This document shows, piece after piece, positions 27,640 through 37,410 of a stretch of 64,000 nt of DNA (position 1 is its first letter; each line of letters opens with the position of its first letter). The position numbers and the translations under genes are program-made. Origin of the DNA: Margaritifera margaritifera. Lineage: Eukaryota; Mollusca; Bivalvia; Unionida; Margaritiferidae. The stretch covers positions 2,116,001 to 2,180,000 of the forward strand of contig JAQPZY010001625.1 of NCBI GenBank assembly GCA_029931535.1, given 5' to 3'. Below the pieces are notes generated by a model, which was not told the origin of the DNA, made no database searches, and was given only the letters and a program-made list of their open reading frames with translations.

Positions 27640-27960
27640 GCTCTAAATCATAAATTAATATTGCCTTTCCAATAATCTCTTTGGGAATTTACATGTTGAT
27701 GAAATTTCTAAACCAGCAAATTGCAGTTTGGGCTTTATTAAAAGAAATATCAAAAGTAAAGACAAATCATATAAATAAATATAACAAAAATCAGGGAAAT
27801 TGCTTATGAATCCTTAGTAAGACCAATACTGGATTATTGTTCAAGTAAGTGGGTCGCAAATTCTAAAAGAAACATAGAAAGATAGAACAAATTCAGAGAA
27901 ATGCCACATGTTGGGTTCTCAATGATTATTTACATCACTCCAGTGTGTCAGAGAGGTTCA
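27640..27960 (+). pseudogene. LINE reverse-transcriptase C-terminal fragment
   Basis: The + strand reads CSLGFIKRNIK, then after a stop and frame change IREIAYESLVRPILDYCSSK, then WVANSKRNIER. This is the conserved tail of many LINE reverse transcriptases (LGF(I/L)(R/K)RN, Y..LVRP.L(E/D)Y.S..W). It is truncated on both sides and broken by stops. Confidence 0.65.
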
Positions 27961-28880
27961 TATGTGTGCAAATTTGCCCCACCTTCAAGCTGCACCCCCC
28001 GGGGATGGATCCAAACTCATAAACTGTCGTGCATATTTTCAAATCACCTTTATTGGACGGTGTGCGCGGAGTGTTGCAACATTACAAACGCACGTATCCA
28101 CGTCTTGATGGACAGTATAACACCGTCGCAGCTTTTACTTCAAAAAAGGACGGTAGTCAATGTCTTTTCTTAGAAAAGGCGGAGATAAAAAAAATAATAA
28201 ATTCCTTCGATTTGAGGGTTATGAAACGGATAGAAAAATTTGATGGACAAGCGAACTGATTGATAGATGGATGGAAAAACAGAAGCAGATGTTTTATACC
28301 TGTCACGTTTAAAATACGATGTTACGAACAATAAGTCACTCTGACCTACATCGTTAAAACAGAAAACGTATAGATACCATTGGATTATAAGTTTAGATTT
28401 AAGCAGCTAGAGCAGGACCAACAACAAAATGTCGGAGATCCTTACATAGATCCACTCATGCTATTTTCATGCACGAACTCTAGGTGCTTTGCACGTGAAG
28501 ATCTAGAAGATAAATGTTCATGTTTGTGAACATAACACTGTCTTACTAGTACTTATTACTTACTTTTAGGAAACCGAAGGAATTGACTGCTTTAGACACA
28601 TTTTTATTAAATTAACCTATGTAAAACCTTACTTGAGAAATATAGTCCAACTTTAACTTGAATGTTGTTTGTTAACACAATCACTTAACAATGTTTTCGT
28701 GTAATGAGACCGCTATACTGAAAATATTTATTTCCCTTCTTTTAAAAATGATTTAATAAAATAAAAAGCTCAACTAAAAAACGAATAAATATATGTGTGC
28801 TTATAACTGTTCATGAAGGAATTTTGGCGGAATGAGATTACAAATAGCCATCACGGAATATTCTTTAAAACTGGACAAAT
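27961..28880. other. 3' flank of receptor B, nothing recognised
   Basis: Includes the probable 3' UTR of receptor B (- strand). An ATTAAA variant poly(A) hexamer occurs on the - strand at about 28752-28757. Open stretches around 27901-28259 match nothing I recognise. Confidence 0.45.
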
Positions 28881-29012
28881 TTACTTTTCAGTTACCTTCA
28901 GGTCATCATCAACATAAATAAAATCATATCTGTCTGCATTGTTTTCTAGCTCTCTGGGTGCATTATTAGACCTAATATTTTTTTCCTAGTCATTGATATT
29001 GGTGCACTTGAC
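28881..29012 (-). pseudogene. Relic of the receptor B distal C-tail beyond an in-frame stop
   Basis: Continuing in the same frame after the TAA at 29013-29015, the - strand gives a second stop (TAG), then EKNIRSNN, RELENNADRYDFIYVDDD and a terminal TAA at 28881-28883. Receptor A has KDERIELKND and DDFIYIDDD at the same position. The frame is maintained across 44 codons with two internal stops, so this is the former end of the B tail, lost by point mutation rather than by deletion. Confidence 0.8.
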
Positions 29013-29483
29013 TTAATTTTCAATCTGCACTGAGATTACTTCTCCGCTCCTTTCAGGCAATTGTCTGTTACAATTCCCTCTTTTGCGAGAAATTGCCTTT
29101 AATTTGTCCTCAGTTGTTGAACAAATATCAGTGCCATTTGTAGGAGTTGTAGTGGAATCAGCACATTTGCAGTCATCTGATGTGTCCGTTAAATTCCAGA
29201 GTTTTGTTTCACATAAATACGGACTTACTTGTTCATATTTTGCACAAATATCATCATTCATATTCAACAAAGCTATGTTTTCAGGACGAGAGCCTTTTCT
29301 ACTCTCGTCTATATCGTTTAAAGTTGTATTTTGCGAGCAAGGATTGCTCTCTCTGACTCCATTCTGAGTTGGACGAATAGAATAGCGTCCCCTTCCATGA
29401 TTCGAAAAAAAGCTGAAAGTTTTGGTACAGCTTCCGCTGCGTACAGATTGACGATACCAAGCCTTCTTGATTTCATATCGAAC
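29013..29483 (-). CDS. Class B GPCR (receptor B), terminal exon, C-terminal tail
   Basis: The exon follows CTCTTTGTAG on the - strand and encodes 156 residues. It starts VRYEIKKAWYRQS (helix 8), then FSNHGRGRYSIRPTQNGVR, ENIALL, DTSDDCK, NGTDICS and ISVQIEN before TAA. All these blocks occur in the same order in the receptor A terminal exon, so the two genes are paralogs. It joins the exon at 32144-32185 in phase 0. Compared with A the protein ends about 44 residues early. The tail contains several Cys and Ser/Thr residues and no further domain. No frameshift is seen within the exon, so the gene can still make a receptor with a shorter tail. Confidence 0.9.
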   Translation of the reverse strand, partial: VRYEIKKAWYRQSVRSGSCTKTFSFFSNHGRGRYSIRPTQNGVRESNPCSQNTTLNDIDESRKGSRPENIALLNMNDDICAKYEQVSPYLCETKLWNLTDTSDDCKCADSTTTPTNGTDICSTTEDKLKAISRKRGNCNRQLPERSGEVISVQIEN

Positions 29484-31479
29484 CTACAAAGAGATAACAA
29501 ACATTTAATATTAAAGACGAAACATTTGTAAACAATGCTGCAGTGTATAGATATATAATTGTAATTGTAATTAGTAACAGCGATATATTTTTGTTTTCCA
29601 TGGCTATCCGGAAGTCGTGCTCAAAGACCGAAACTCAAATGGTATACATGAACAGAAACCATTTTAAAATAATTTTTTCTTTCAGAAAATATACTGAAAG
29701 CTAATAATAAATTTTAGAACAAACTGAATAATCAAATTTCATAACAGTAGCAAAATGTGTGAAGAAGACGGTTACTAAATTAGATCTACTCTGATCTGAT
29801 GAAACATCCGAGTTCTATCAAAACATAAATATTTATTTTAACAAAACACGGAATTGTTGTGTTAGGGGAAACAAAAGGGTGGACACCTCCTTAGCACGTG
29901 TAACAATTGCAAAATTTGCAGTTCTTTTGTATGTGCAGATATGTACCTCAGAGCTGCGCAGATTGTTTTGGTACAAGACTCGATATTATATCCTTGTGTC
30001 TGTTATTATACCTAAATAGTGCGTATTTTTCTCAACATTTATTTTGTAATGTAACAAAAGGGAAGTCTTATTTTTCATACTATTTTGAGCCTAAGTCTCA
30101 TGGTCACTTAAACATCGACTTTCTCACGTTTGACAATTGTGGATCATACTATTTGTAAAACTTCAATTATAATTGATGGACTGCCACAGCAGAGTAAGCT
30201 GCCGTTCTTGTATAAAACAGGAATTTGCGTAAAAGAAAAATGATTATGGCATAACACTTTCTTTATGCGCAAAATGAAATATCAGTATATGCTGAAAATC
30301 TCACCAAAATGTAATAACAATTTTCAAAGTTAGAGCAATATGAACTTGCACATGTTATATAGATGCGACCAAGGTGTCGGAGCTACTCTGACAAAGCCAG
30401 GCGACAGACTTTCAGCCGGGTCTTTATTAAGTCATACGGGCCTTTCTTACGTCAGCGGACCACTGCTAGTTACCATGTTTTATCGTTTGACTAAGAGGTG
30501 GGCGTAGTCCGAGATTCATCAAATTGGCCATGTTTTGACGATAGTCGGCGTCAGGAATACGAAGGATTTCTGTTATTTCTTGAATACGTGGTATATTTTC
30601 TGACTTAATCTGAATCGCCGCCTTGTGTTCTTTTTCTTCCGAGCAGTTCTCAGTGTTAAATTCAAAGCAAAATAATTAGAAATCATACCTAAGATTTCTC
30701 AAGAAGGCCATGGAAAGAAAACTAATAACGAGATAATCTAAAGTAAAAAGAAACCCTGAACCGCTGCTTTTCTCTTTTAAAAACTCCTGTGAGGAAGTAC
30801 ATTAAAGGAAATCCCGAAAGTTCAGTGATTCTTGCTGCATGAAGGAAGATAGGAAAATCTCTACTGTTTTCGTATTACCTTTCTATCTCAAAATTAACGT
30901 TTTTGCTATCAGATGTTTTACTGTTATAATATAAGGGTAGTCAAAGACGTTAGAGATGAGGAATATCAAGTACGTTATATAGTCACATAACGTAGTCCGT
31001 TGTGTCACTCTCATTCGATCAATTGTTTTATGAAAATGGTTATGAATGCTTGCGTATTTCTTATTTGTCTATTTGTTTATTTATGTCAGGATGTCTTTCT
31101 TCTTGCTTTTATTTCACTGCCCTACAAACATCTTGAACATTTTTTCCACCCTCGTGTTGAAATTTGTGCAAAACATGAAATATGCATTTAGTAACTTGGC
31201 ACACATTTGGGTGATTCCGGCATGCCAACAGATTTTGTCGACGTTGCCGAGTGATTTTCTTTCTATCAAATCTCTGACAATCTGCCTATGTTCAGGTTGT
31301 TGTCATGCTAATTGATATGAAAGGTCACGTATACTTTATGACAGTCGCTACAAAAACGTCAGTGGCAATGTGCGACAACATCACTTAAGATTAAAAACAA
31401 ATTACCTAAATACTAAAGTACTACATAAATACTAAGTTTGACGCTAGGATTTTAGAATTTTAAGTTAAAACACACACGA

Positions 31480-31522
<43 letters not shown>

Positions 31523-32143
31523 ATTTCTTCCTGGAGAATTATTGGCTTGGAATATAAAAATTGACAGTTCTGCACTACCCACGCACAGAACAATGTTCTA
31601 GGTCATTAGAAACGAATCCGTGTCATTATGCGAGTAGCGGTTGGTTTACTCGAAGGTCAAGATATAGTCAGACATATGCAGTTCTATATGGTAAATTGGT
31701 GTTATTTCCGAAGCTCGATGTTTGACTGTTGAAACCGGGATCATAAAAATTTTGGACATGAGTTTGAGAGTGGAATTATTGTCTAATAGCCAATGAAAGT
31801 AATGAAACCTCTTACATGATACATGATACGTTTTTATATATTTCAAGGATCGACGGTAACACTAGTATATAAAATAAATAAAGAAAGAAAGAAAGAATAC
31901 AGTATGTCATCTCCAGTTGTTGTCGACTGGATTCCATTATCAAACGATTTGTAATTTTCATATCATAGTTTATTTTTTTAACACGTTTTCAAATGTAAAA
32001 TATAAATTGTGGTTTTGATGCTTTATAGGCTGTGCGTGTGTGCGTGTGTGCGTGCGTGCGTGTGTGTGTGCGTGCGTGCGTGTGTGTGTGTGTGTGTCTT
32101 TTCTTTTATGGAAGAGAGAACATGGTACTATATTGTATCTTAC
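29484..32143. other. Last intron of receptor B (2.7 kb)
   Basis: Bounded by GTAAGATAC (donor, - strand at 32143) and TTTGTAG (acceptor at 29484). It contains an unassigned open reading frame at 30466-30675, an (AC)n microsatellite at about 31480-31520 and a GT/GC-type dinucleotide repeat at about 32029-32098. Nothing else is recognised. Confidence 0.75.
30466..30675 (-). CDS. Unassigned 69-codon open segment, possible exon
   Basis: A clean - strand reading frame from just after a TAA to a TAG, without an initiating Met near its start. It includes CSEEKEHKAAIQIKSENIPR and RIPDADYRQNMANLMNLGLR and ends TIKHGN. Composition is charged and coding-like, and the local sequence is less AT-rich than the intron around it. 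An AATAAA on the - strand about 35 bp after the stop could serve as poly(A) signal. I do not recognise the family. It could be an alternative last exon of receptor B (the acceptor ACACTGAG before AACTGC would give the needed phase 0), a nested gene or a transposon relic. Confidence 0.35.
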   Translation of the reverse strand, partial: LFCFEFNTENCSEEKEHKAAIQIKSENIPRIQEITEILRIPDADYRQNMANLMNLGLRPPLSQTIKHGN

Positions 32144-32185
32144 CTCTGAATTTAAGAAACAGAAGAGCAAGGCGATGATAAATCC
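32144..32185 (-). CDS. Class B GPCR (receptor B), TM7-end exon
   Basis: A 42-bp exon encoding GFIIALLFCFLNSE, the end of TM7 with the CFLNSE motif seen in CRF-type receptors. The acceptor is TTTCTTTGTAG and the donor GTAAGA; both boundaries are phase 0. It matches the receptor A exon at 472-513 in length, phase and 12 of 14 residues. It links 32823-32970 to the terminal exon at 29483. Confidence 0.9.
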
Positions 32186-32822
32186 CTACAAAGAAAGAAA
32201 TTAGTTATTTTCATGTTCATTGTTCACAAAATGATGTAAGCAAATATGGTTTAGGAAACATGCTTTATCGACAAAAGTACGTATTGTCTAATTTTCTCCA
32301 CAAAGGTTTGTCTTATTGATAAAATATTTGAAGCCTCCTGCACAATCTGTGCTATTAGATTATCATGGCCGAATGCGACATGATGGAAACTGAAAGAATA
32401 ACCGATCCACAAATATCAAGCAAATTTATTATTTTACTTCATTTCAAGTCATAAAGTATGATTGTATGGGATTCGAAAGTGATAAAACCCGTTTCATTCT
32501 TTTTTAATTATTTCATTGCCAACAAATCAGCAATGAAAGTGGAAAGAGCTATTTATCGGCATATCACATCCAATAAAGCAAAATGAAATAAACGAAACGG
32601 AACTGTGTCACTCCAGAATAGTTTGACTCTCACACAAATGCTGGAACAAATACTAGTACTATACTAACGATGCTTAAACTAGAAATGTTTTCATGGAACA
32701 CGAATGCAAAACTCGACAGTGATCCAAACGCAACAATTAACGGGACGGACGGACGGACGGAAAAAAGGATAATACTATATTCTGCTTCCGAATTCTTGAA
32801 GGGGCATAAAAAAACTACTTAC

Positions 32823-32970
32823 CCCGTAGGAGTTAAAGAACATCTCAGAGTACAGAATAGCGATCTTTGCGATGTCGTCTAAGTGAGGTGTTAGGTAAGT
32901 GATGCACACAAACACTATGTAGTAAGCTCCAAACGCTGGTATGAGAACTAAAACAGACTTGGCCAAACGC
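32823..32970 (-). CDS. Class B GPCR (receptor B), TM6-ECL3-TM7 exon
   Basis: A 148-bp exon. It encodes RLAKSVLVLIPAFGAYYIVF (TM6 with the conserved LxLIPxFG/PxxG core of family B), an extracellular loop VCITYLTPHLDDIAKIA, and ILYSEMFFNSYG (start of TM7). The acceptor is CCGTTTTCAG and the donor GGG|GTAAGT. It begins after two bases of a split Arg codon and ends phase 0, compatible with its neighbours. The YYIVF after TM6 is closer to PTH-type receptors than to calcitonin-type ones. Confidence 0.93.
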
Positions 32971-33405
32971 CTGAAAACGGATGGAAACAACGAGGTAAAA
33001 CAATGAGGTATAAAAGTGAAAGGAGAGTTCCAGCTTTAATATTAACTATTTAATCATAAGGGCTCTATTTTCTCAATAGAAAACTGAAACGTTAATTAAG
33101 TTCTTAAATTCTGAACTAAAGTTAAGACTTACATGCATTATGTTTTAATTAGGTGACTATAACCTCGAAGGCTGCACGTAATCGTTAGATATAATTGGTG
33201 AAGAAAATAAATAAATAAATAAATATATAAATAAAAAAATTAAGATTATTCAGTCAAGAAAGCAAGGAATGGTTAATGGTACATGTGGAAGAACTGTATA
33301 TTTACTTGAAAATTAAATGAGGTAAAATTAGTAAAGAAAAAAAAGATGGGATAATATTAAAAAAATAAAATAAAAAAACTAACAGTCAAGCCAGTTTTAA
33401 CTCAC

Positions 33406-33497
33406 CTATACCTGTATTTCTTTGCTTCTGGGCAAGGAGTTGAGGTCAGTTTTGTAAATAACACTCGTATGATGTTAACGTAGAAAACAAAATTTAT
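33406..33497 (-). CDS. Class B GPCR (receptor B), TM5-ICL3 exon
   Basis: Encodes INFVFYVNIIRVLFTKLTST, then PCPEAKKYRY: the inner half of TM5 with the family B pattern INF.(F/L)..NI(I/V)R(V/I)L..KL, and intracellular loop 3. The acceptor is TTATTTTTACAG. Two donors are possible: GTGAGT after position 33406 (stronger) or GTATAG after 33412; they differ by six bases and both keep the frame. The downstream joint gives a loop ending ..YRRLAKS, typical of the G-protein-contacting ICL3. Confidence 0.9.
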
Positions 33498-33735
33498 CTG
33501 TAAAAATAATGCCAAATACAATAAAAATGTCATCCATGTGCTATAACCCCTTCCACTATAATTTAAGGGGAAAAAATCAAATTAATCAAATATTAAATAA
33601 TATCTTGATTTATTGTGTTTACTTAAGGAAAAACAATTTCATAAATCTGAGCGAAGCAACAGCCAATTGTTCTAGAATATACAAGTTCAAAGTCACTTTG
33701 AATTTACTCTACTCGGATCCTACAAACTGACCTAT

Positions 33736-33885
33736 CTTGATAATAACGTCATTGACACGTCTTAATTATAACGTCATTGACACATCCTAATGATAACGTC
33801 ATTGACAAGTAATAATTATAACGTCATTAACACGTCATAATTATGACGTCATCGACACGTCTTAATGATAACGTCATTGAAACCA
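33736..33885. repeat. Six 25-bp repeats with CRE-like cores
   Basis: Units like ATAACGTCATTGACACGTCTTAATG. One copy contains the full palindrome TGACGTCA and all carry the ACGTCA half-site. The array lies in the receptor B intron between the TM5 and ECL2 exons. Confidence 0.9.
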
Positions 33886-34212
33886 GCCGTCAACTAATAG
33901 TCTTCCAACTTTTCGTAGTGAATGAGTGAATGAGATGAGGTTGTGCTCTGTAAGGATGACTGACATGGTGTATGGTGGAACTGCTAGAAAAGTATTTTAT
34001 TTTGATTTTTTGCCTTTTAAGTTAAATATAAAAATGAGTCTGTTTGTTAATTAAGGTGTCTGGGGCAAACAAATGCATGCATTGGTTGATTACCGGCTAA
34101 ATGTTATTTGCATACAACCGTGAACTTTTGAGATACTCTTGAGTTTGCAATATCTATGCTTTGGTAGTTTCTCTTATTTTCTCCACTTTAGTACCCATTC
34201 CCACTAAGAAAT

Positions 34213-34216
<4 letters not shown>

Positions 34217-34284
<68 letters not shown>
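34217..34284. repeat. (AT)n microsatellite
   Basis: About 34 TA dinucleotides within a receptor B intron. Confidence 0.97.
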
Positions 34285-34286
<2 letters not shown>

Positions 34287-34656
34287 ACATGTCTTGTAGT
34301 CTGTCTGTCCGCCCGTTTTTATGAATTTTCAGATAAAAAGCATGCATAGGAACTTCAGTGGCGAGCTATCTCGAACCCAATGCGTTTCATTTGCATTTTA
34401 CATTGCAAGGCACACTTTGTAATTGACTTTACGACAAATTTTCATTTACAAAAGTCATGAGCGAATTTGGAAAAGAAAGATCGAGTTTAACTTCCTCTGA
34501 GCATGACCAAAATATATTGAAATTGACTTCTTTTACTAAAATTGACATTTTGCCTCATTATCGGGGGCCCATTCTTCGCAATGTACGATTTTTCAAACGT
34601 TCCAAAATGTGCTTGTAAGTGATATGCTTGAAAATTTAACATTTCTTAAGACTCAC

Positions 34657-34730
34657 AGGACTATCACAAAATACTGCTTCTCTGCCACCTTGTCAAATCC
34701 TGGAATAACTCCACTCATACATGCAGAAAT
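34657..34730 (-). other. Possible frame-shifting cassette exon in receptor B
   Basis: A 74-bp - strand segment is preceded by a good pyrimidine-rich acceptor (CGTCCGTTTGCTATCCTAG) and followed by a consensus donor (CCT|GTGAGT). In the incoming frame it stays open (ISACMSGVIPGFDKVAEKQY). Because 74 is not a multiple of three, inclusion would shift the next exon to a stop at once. The receptor reads perfectly without it, so it may be a regulatory (poison) exon or chance. Confidence 0.25.
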
Positions 34731-34927
34731 CTAGGATAGCAAACGGACGAACAGCGGGAAAGATAAGGCGTCACAATATCTTGAATGTTTTCATAGAAAA
34801 GCGTAAAAACAGTCAAATCTGATAAGAAAAGGAGTGTCTCGATCGAATTTAATACGTTTTGTTAAATAAAGTGATTTCCTCAACTAAGTATTAGCTGCTC
34901 TTAATCCAATAGAACAGAACAACTTAC

Positions 34928-34997
34928 CACAATTGTTGTCGTAATTGGTCCGTTTATTATCCAGCTTATGTCTCCTCGCGGATGTGTATTCCAACAC
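34928..34997 (-). CDS. Class B GPCR (receptor B), ECL2-TM5 exon
   Basis: A 70-bp exon encoding CWNTHPRGDISWIINGPITT TIV. The CW is the family B extracellular loop 2 signature, whose Cys pairs with the TM3 Cys in the exon at 52108, and W-II..P begins TM5. The acceptor is CTTATAAATAG and the donor GTG|GTAAGT. It starts with the last base of a Leu codon shared with the TM4 exon and ends phase 0. Confidence 0.92.
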
Positions 34998-35069
34998 CTA
35001 TTTATAAGGAAATAAGGAAATGTATATTGGACATAGACAACAAATATATCAAGCAGTATATCGATATAA

Positions 35070-35070
<1 letters not shown>

Positions 35071-35129
<59 letters not shown>
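35071..35129. repeat. (GA)n microsatellite
   Basis: About 29 AG dinucleotides, 75 bp 5' of the ECL2 exon in gene orientation. Confidence 0.97.
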
Positions 35130-35131
<2 letters not shown>

Positions 35132-35487
35132 TAAGTTTCTACAAGATTTTGTAATCTGCCTTTTTGTGATTTTATTCTTACACAAGGTTTTAATGTGCCT
35201 CATACAAAAAGTTCAAAAGCCTTTGCAAAGATTTTGAAATATATACAAAGTATTTGAATTTATACAGTACACGTCAAAATTGCACATTTTTTACAATGCC
35301 AATATTTGGCAAATATAATTTTTTTTTAAACGTGAAATTCTTTAAACTAGATAACTATTTAAAGGAAGAACATCCATCTTATTCAATAAGAAATATGACT
35401 ATGGATTTAAGGATAACACTTTGTCATTTCATGTCCTTTATGAAACTTTCTTTTCAGCTCCTAGAATTTAAAGTTAAGAGAACTTAC

Positions 35488-35548
35488 AAAGTGTTATCCA
35501 GAAGATATCTGGCGAGGACCCATGGAATTATGAAGAGCCAGGGAATAC
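35488..35548 (-). CDS. Class B GPCR (receptor B), TM4 exon
   Basis: A 61-bp exon encoding (G)IPWLFIIPWVLARYLLDNT(L). It completes the GWG.P motif of TM4 begun in the exon at 52108: a split Gly codon, G + GT. The acceptor is TTGATTTAG and the donor ACTTT|GTAAGT. The phases match the upstream exon (phase 1) and the downstream ECL2 exon (phase 2). It is too short to find by ORF length. Confidence 0.9.
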
Positions 35549-35880
35549 CTAAATCAATAAATGAAACAAATATTACAAACAATTGTATCATTAACAAAGC
35601 AATTTTAACGATGACGTAATTACAATAAAACTTTCTTGGAAATTAGTGAGGCTGAACACATTTAGTGTCCAATATACTAATTAAGAACACGATATAACTC
35701 CTGCAAATAGAGTGTTTTCAATTAATCTAGCATTTCCAGATTGCCACATTTACTACATGAAACGCACAGCTGTAAAGTTCACTTTCTAGAAGTAGGTCTT
35801 TGTAATTGAATGAAAATTGCAAATTCGAGTTGCCAACTCTCGAATATGGCTAGATAAAAACTTAATTCGAACAAACAAAA

Positions 35881-36240
35881 GATTTGTACTATCTGTGTTC
35901 TGCTATAATGCGAGAACAAAGATTTGTACTATTTGTGCTCTGCTATAATGCGAGAACAAAGATTTGTACTATTTGTCTTCAGCTATAATGCGAGAACAAA
36001 GATTTGTACTATTTGTGTTCTGCTATAATGCGAGAACAAAGATTTGTACTATTTCTGTTCTGCTATAATGCGAGAACAAAGATTTGTACTATTTCTGTTC
36101 TGCTATAATGCGAGAACAAAGATTTGTACTATTTGTGTTCTGCTATAATGCGAGAATAAAGATTTGTACTATTTGTGCTCTGCTATAATGCGAGAACAAA
36201 GATTTGTACTATTTGTGTTCTGCTATAATGCAAGAACACA
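35881..36240. repeat. Nine exact-length 40-bp tandem repeats
   Basis: Nine units of GATTTGTACTATTTGTGTTC TGCTATAATGCGAGAACAAA, all exactly 40 bp, with few substitutions (TTTGTGC, TTTCTGT, TTCAGC variants). Confidence 0.97.
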
Positions 36241-36589
36241 AGACTTCGTTAATGACACCATCATTGTGGCGATACCAAGAAAGAAGTTTTGTTTTGAACA
36301 GCGCATCACTTCTCTTGATTTAAAATTGACCTGTGGCCATAGCTGAGAGAGCTCCACAAATTCATCCTTATATATAGAATTAGGTCAAAACACTTTGGTC
36401 CTCTGCGTGGTACGCACGATAAACACTTCTTTGAATTTTTTTACACAACTTTTTGTTGGGCTGATGGCAGCATAACATAGATATATATTTTACCCCTTTA
36501 GACCGATTTTTAATTTTGTCTTCTTTCTTTCTTCTAATGTATGTCCTTTGTGTGTTTATTTCCCCGTCATTGAAACATGTGGGAGTCAA

Positions 36590-37410
36590 GAATTCTACTT
36601 GGAGTTTGTGTTTAGTGTTTGTTTTGTGGGTGTAAATTGTGTCTTTCCCTAACGAAGAGCTTGTTTAGCTCGAAACGTTGGAAAACTGTTTTGTATTTGC
36701 GCTGTTATCAATTCTTGTGTCAATATATATATAACTAGACTCCTCGATAGATAGAGGAGCCCTCCTAAAATATACAACCAAGAAAATCGACAAGTGTGTT
36801 CCCTTCGTGGTAACTTTCCACCCCGATGCCCAAAACTTACAACAGATCATTCGGAAGCATTGGCACCATATTGAATCGTCCGAACGTCTGAAGGATATAT
36901 TGCAAGACGTTTATATGGTTGCGTACCGTAGACCTAAAAATCTCAAAGACCATCTGGTACGTACTAAGGTAACTTCAAACATGACAGCAGATTCAGGCAC
37001 ATACCGTTGCAAGGACAAGCGTGGCCTTATTTGTAAACATAAAGCCCATGACCGAATCTTTCAGAAGTTCGACAACAGGAGTTAGCTGCACGATCAATCA
37101 GAAGTTAGGATGTCGAGCCAAGAATGCAACCTATCATCTGGCATGAAAGATCTGTGCTACTCAATATGTTGGCGAAACCGTTGATTTCAGAAAGCGAATG
37201 ACTAATCACAAAAGCCACATTCTCAACAAAATCAACGCGAAAGTCGCTAACCACTACAAGTCGACATGACATTGAGTCGAGTCCATCTAGATGCTACCGA
37301 TTGAATCAAACCTGGGATTGACCGACATTAAACGCACACGTAAGGTACAATACTGGATACTACAATTGAAAACTCATAGGGAGTTAAGTCTAAATGAAAT
37401 AAATCTAACC
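36590..37410 (+). mobile_element. Penelope-like retroelement fragment with GIY-YIG nuclease
   Basis: The + strand coding remnant begins VPFVVTFHPDAQNLQQIIRK (about 36797) and continues MVAYRRPKNLKDHLVRTKVT, GTYRCKDKRGLICKHK (Cys linker), then in other frames CTINQKLGCRAKNATYHLAC, CATQYVGETVDFRKRM and TNHKSH. That order is the end of the RT, the Cys linker and the GIY-YIG endonuclease of Penelope-like elements. Stops and frameshifts occur, including a TAG at 37083. Upstream (36600-36730) is a terminal-repeat-like leader with CGAAGAGC..GCTCGAAACGTTGG. The 5' RT core is missing, as in truncated insertions. Confidence 0.7.

Noticed and set aside
31000..31315. Hydrophobic + strand frames resembling a membrane peptide
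   Set aside because: Two overlapping frames in T-rich intronic DNA with no motif; consistent with base composition alone.
35881..36240. CRISPR-like regular repeats
   Set aside because: Units are contiguous with no unique spacers, and the window is eukaryotic. The same holds for the 41-bp, 46-bp and 56-bp arrays.
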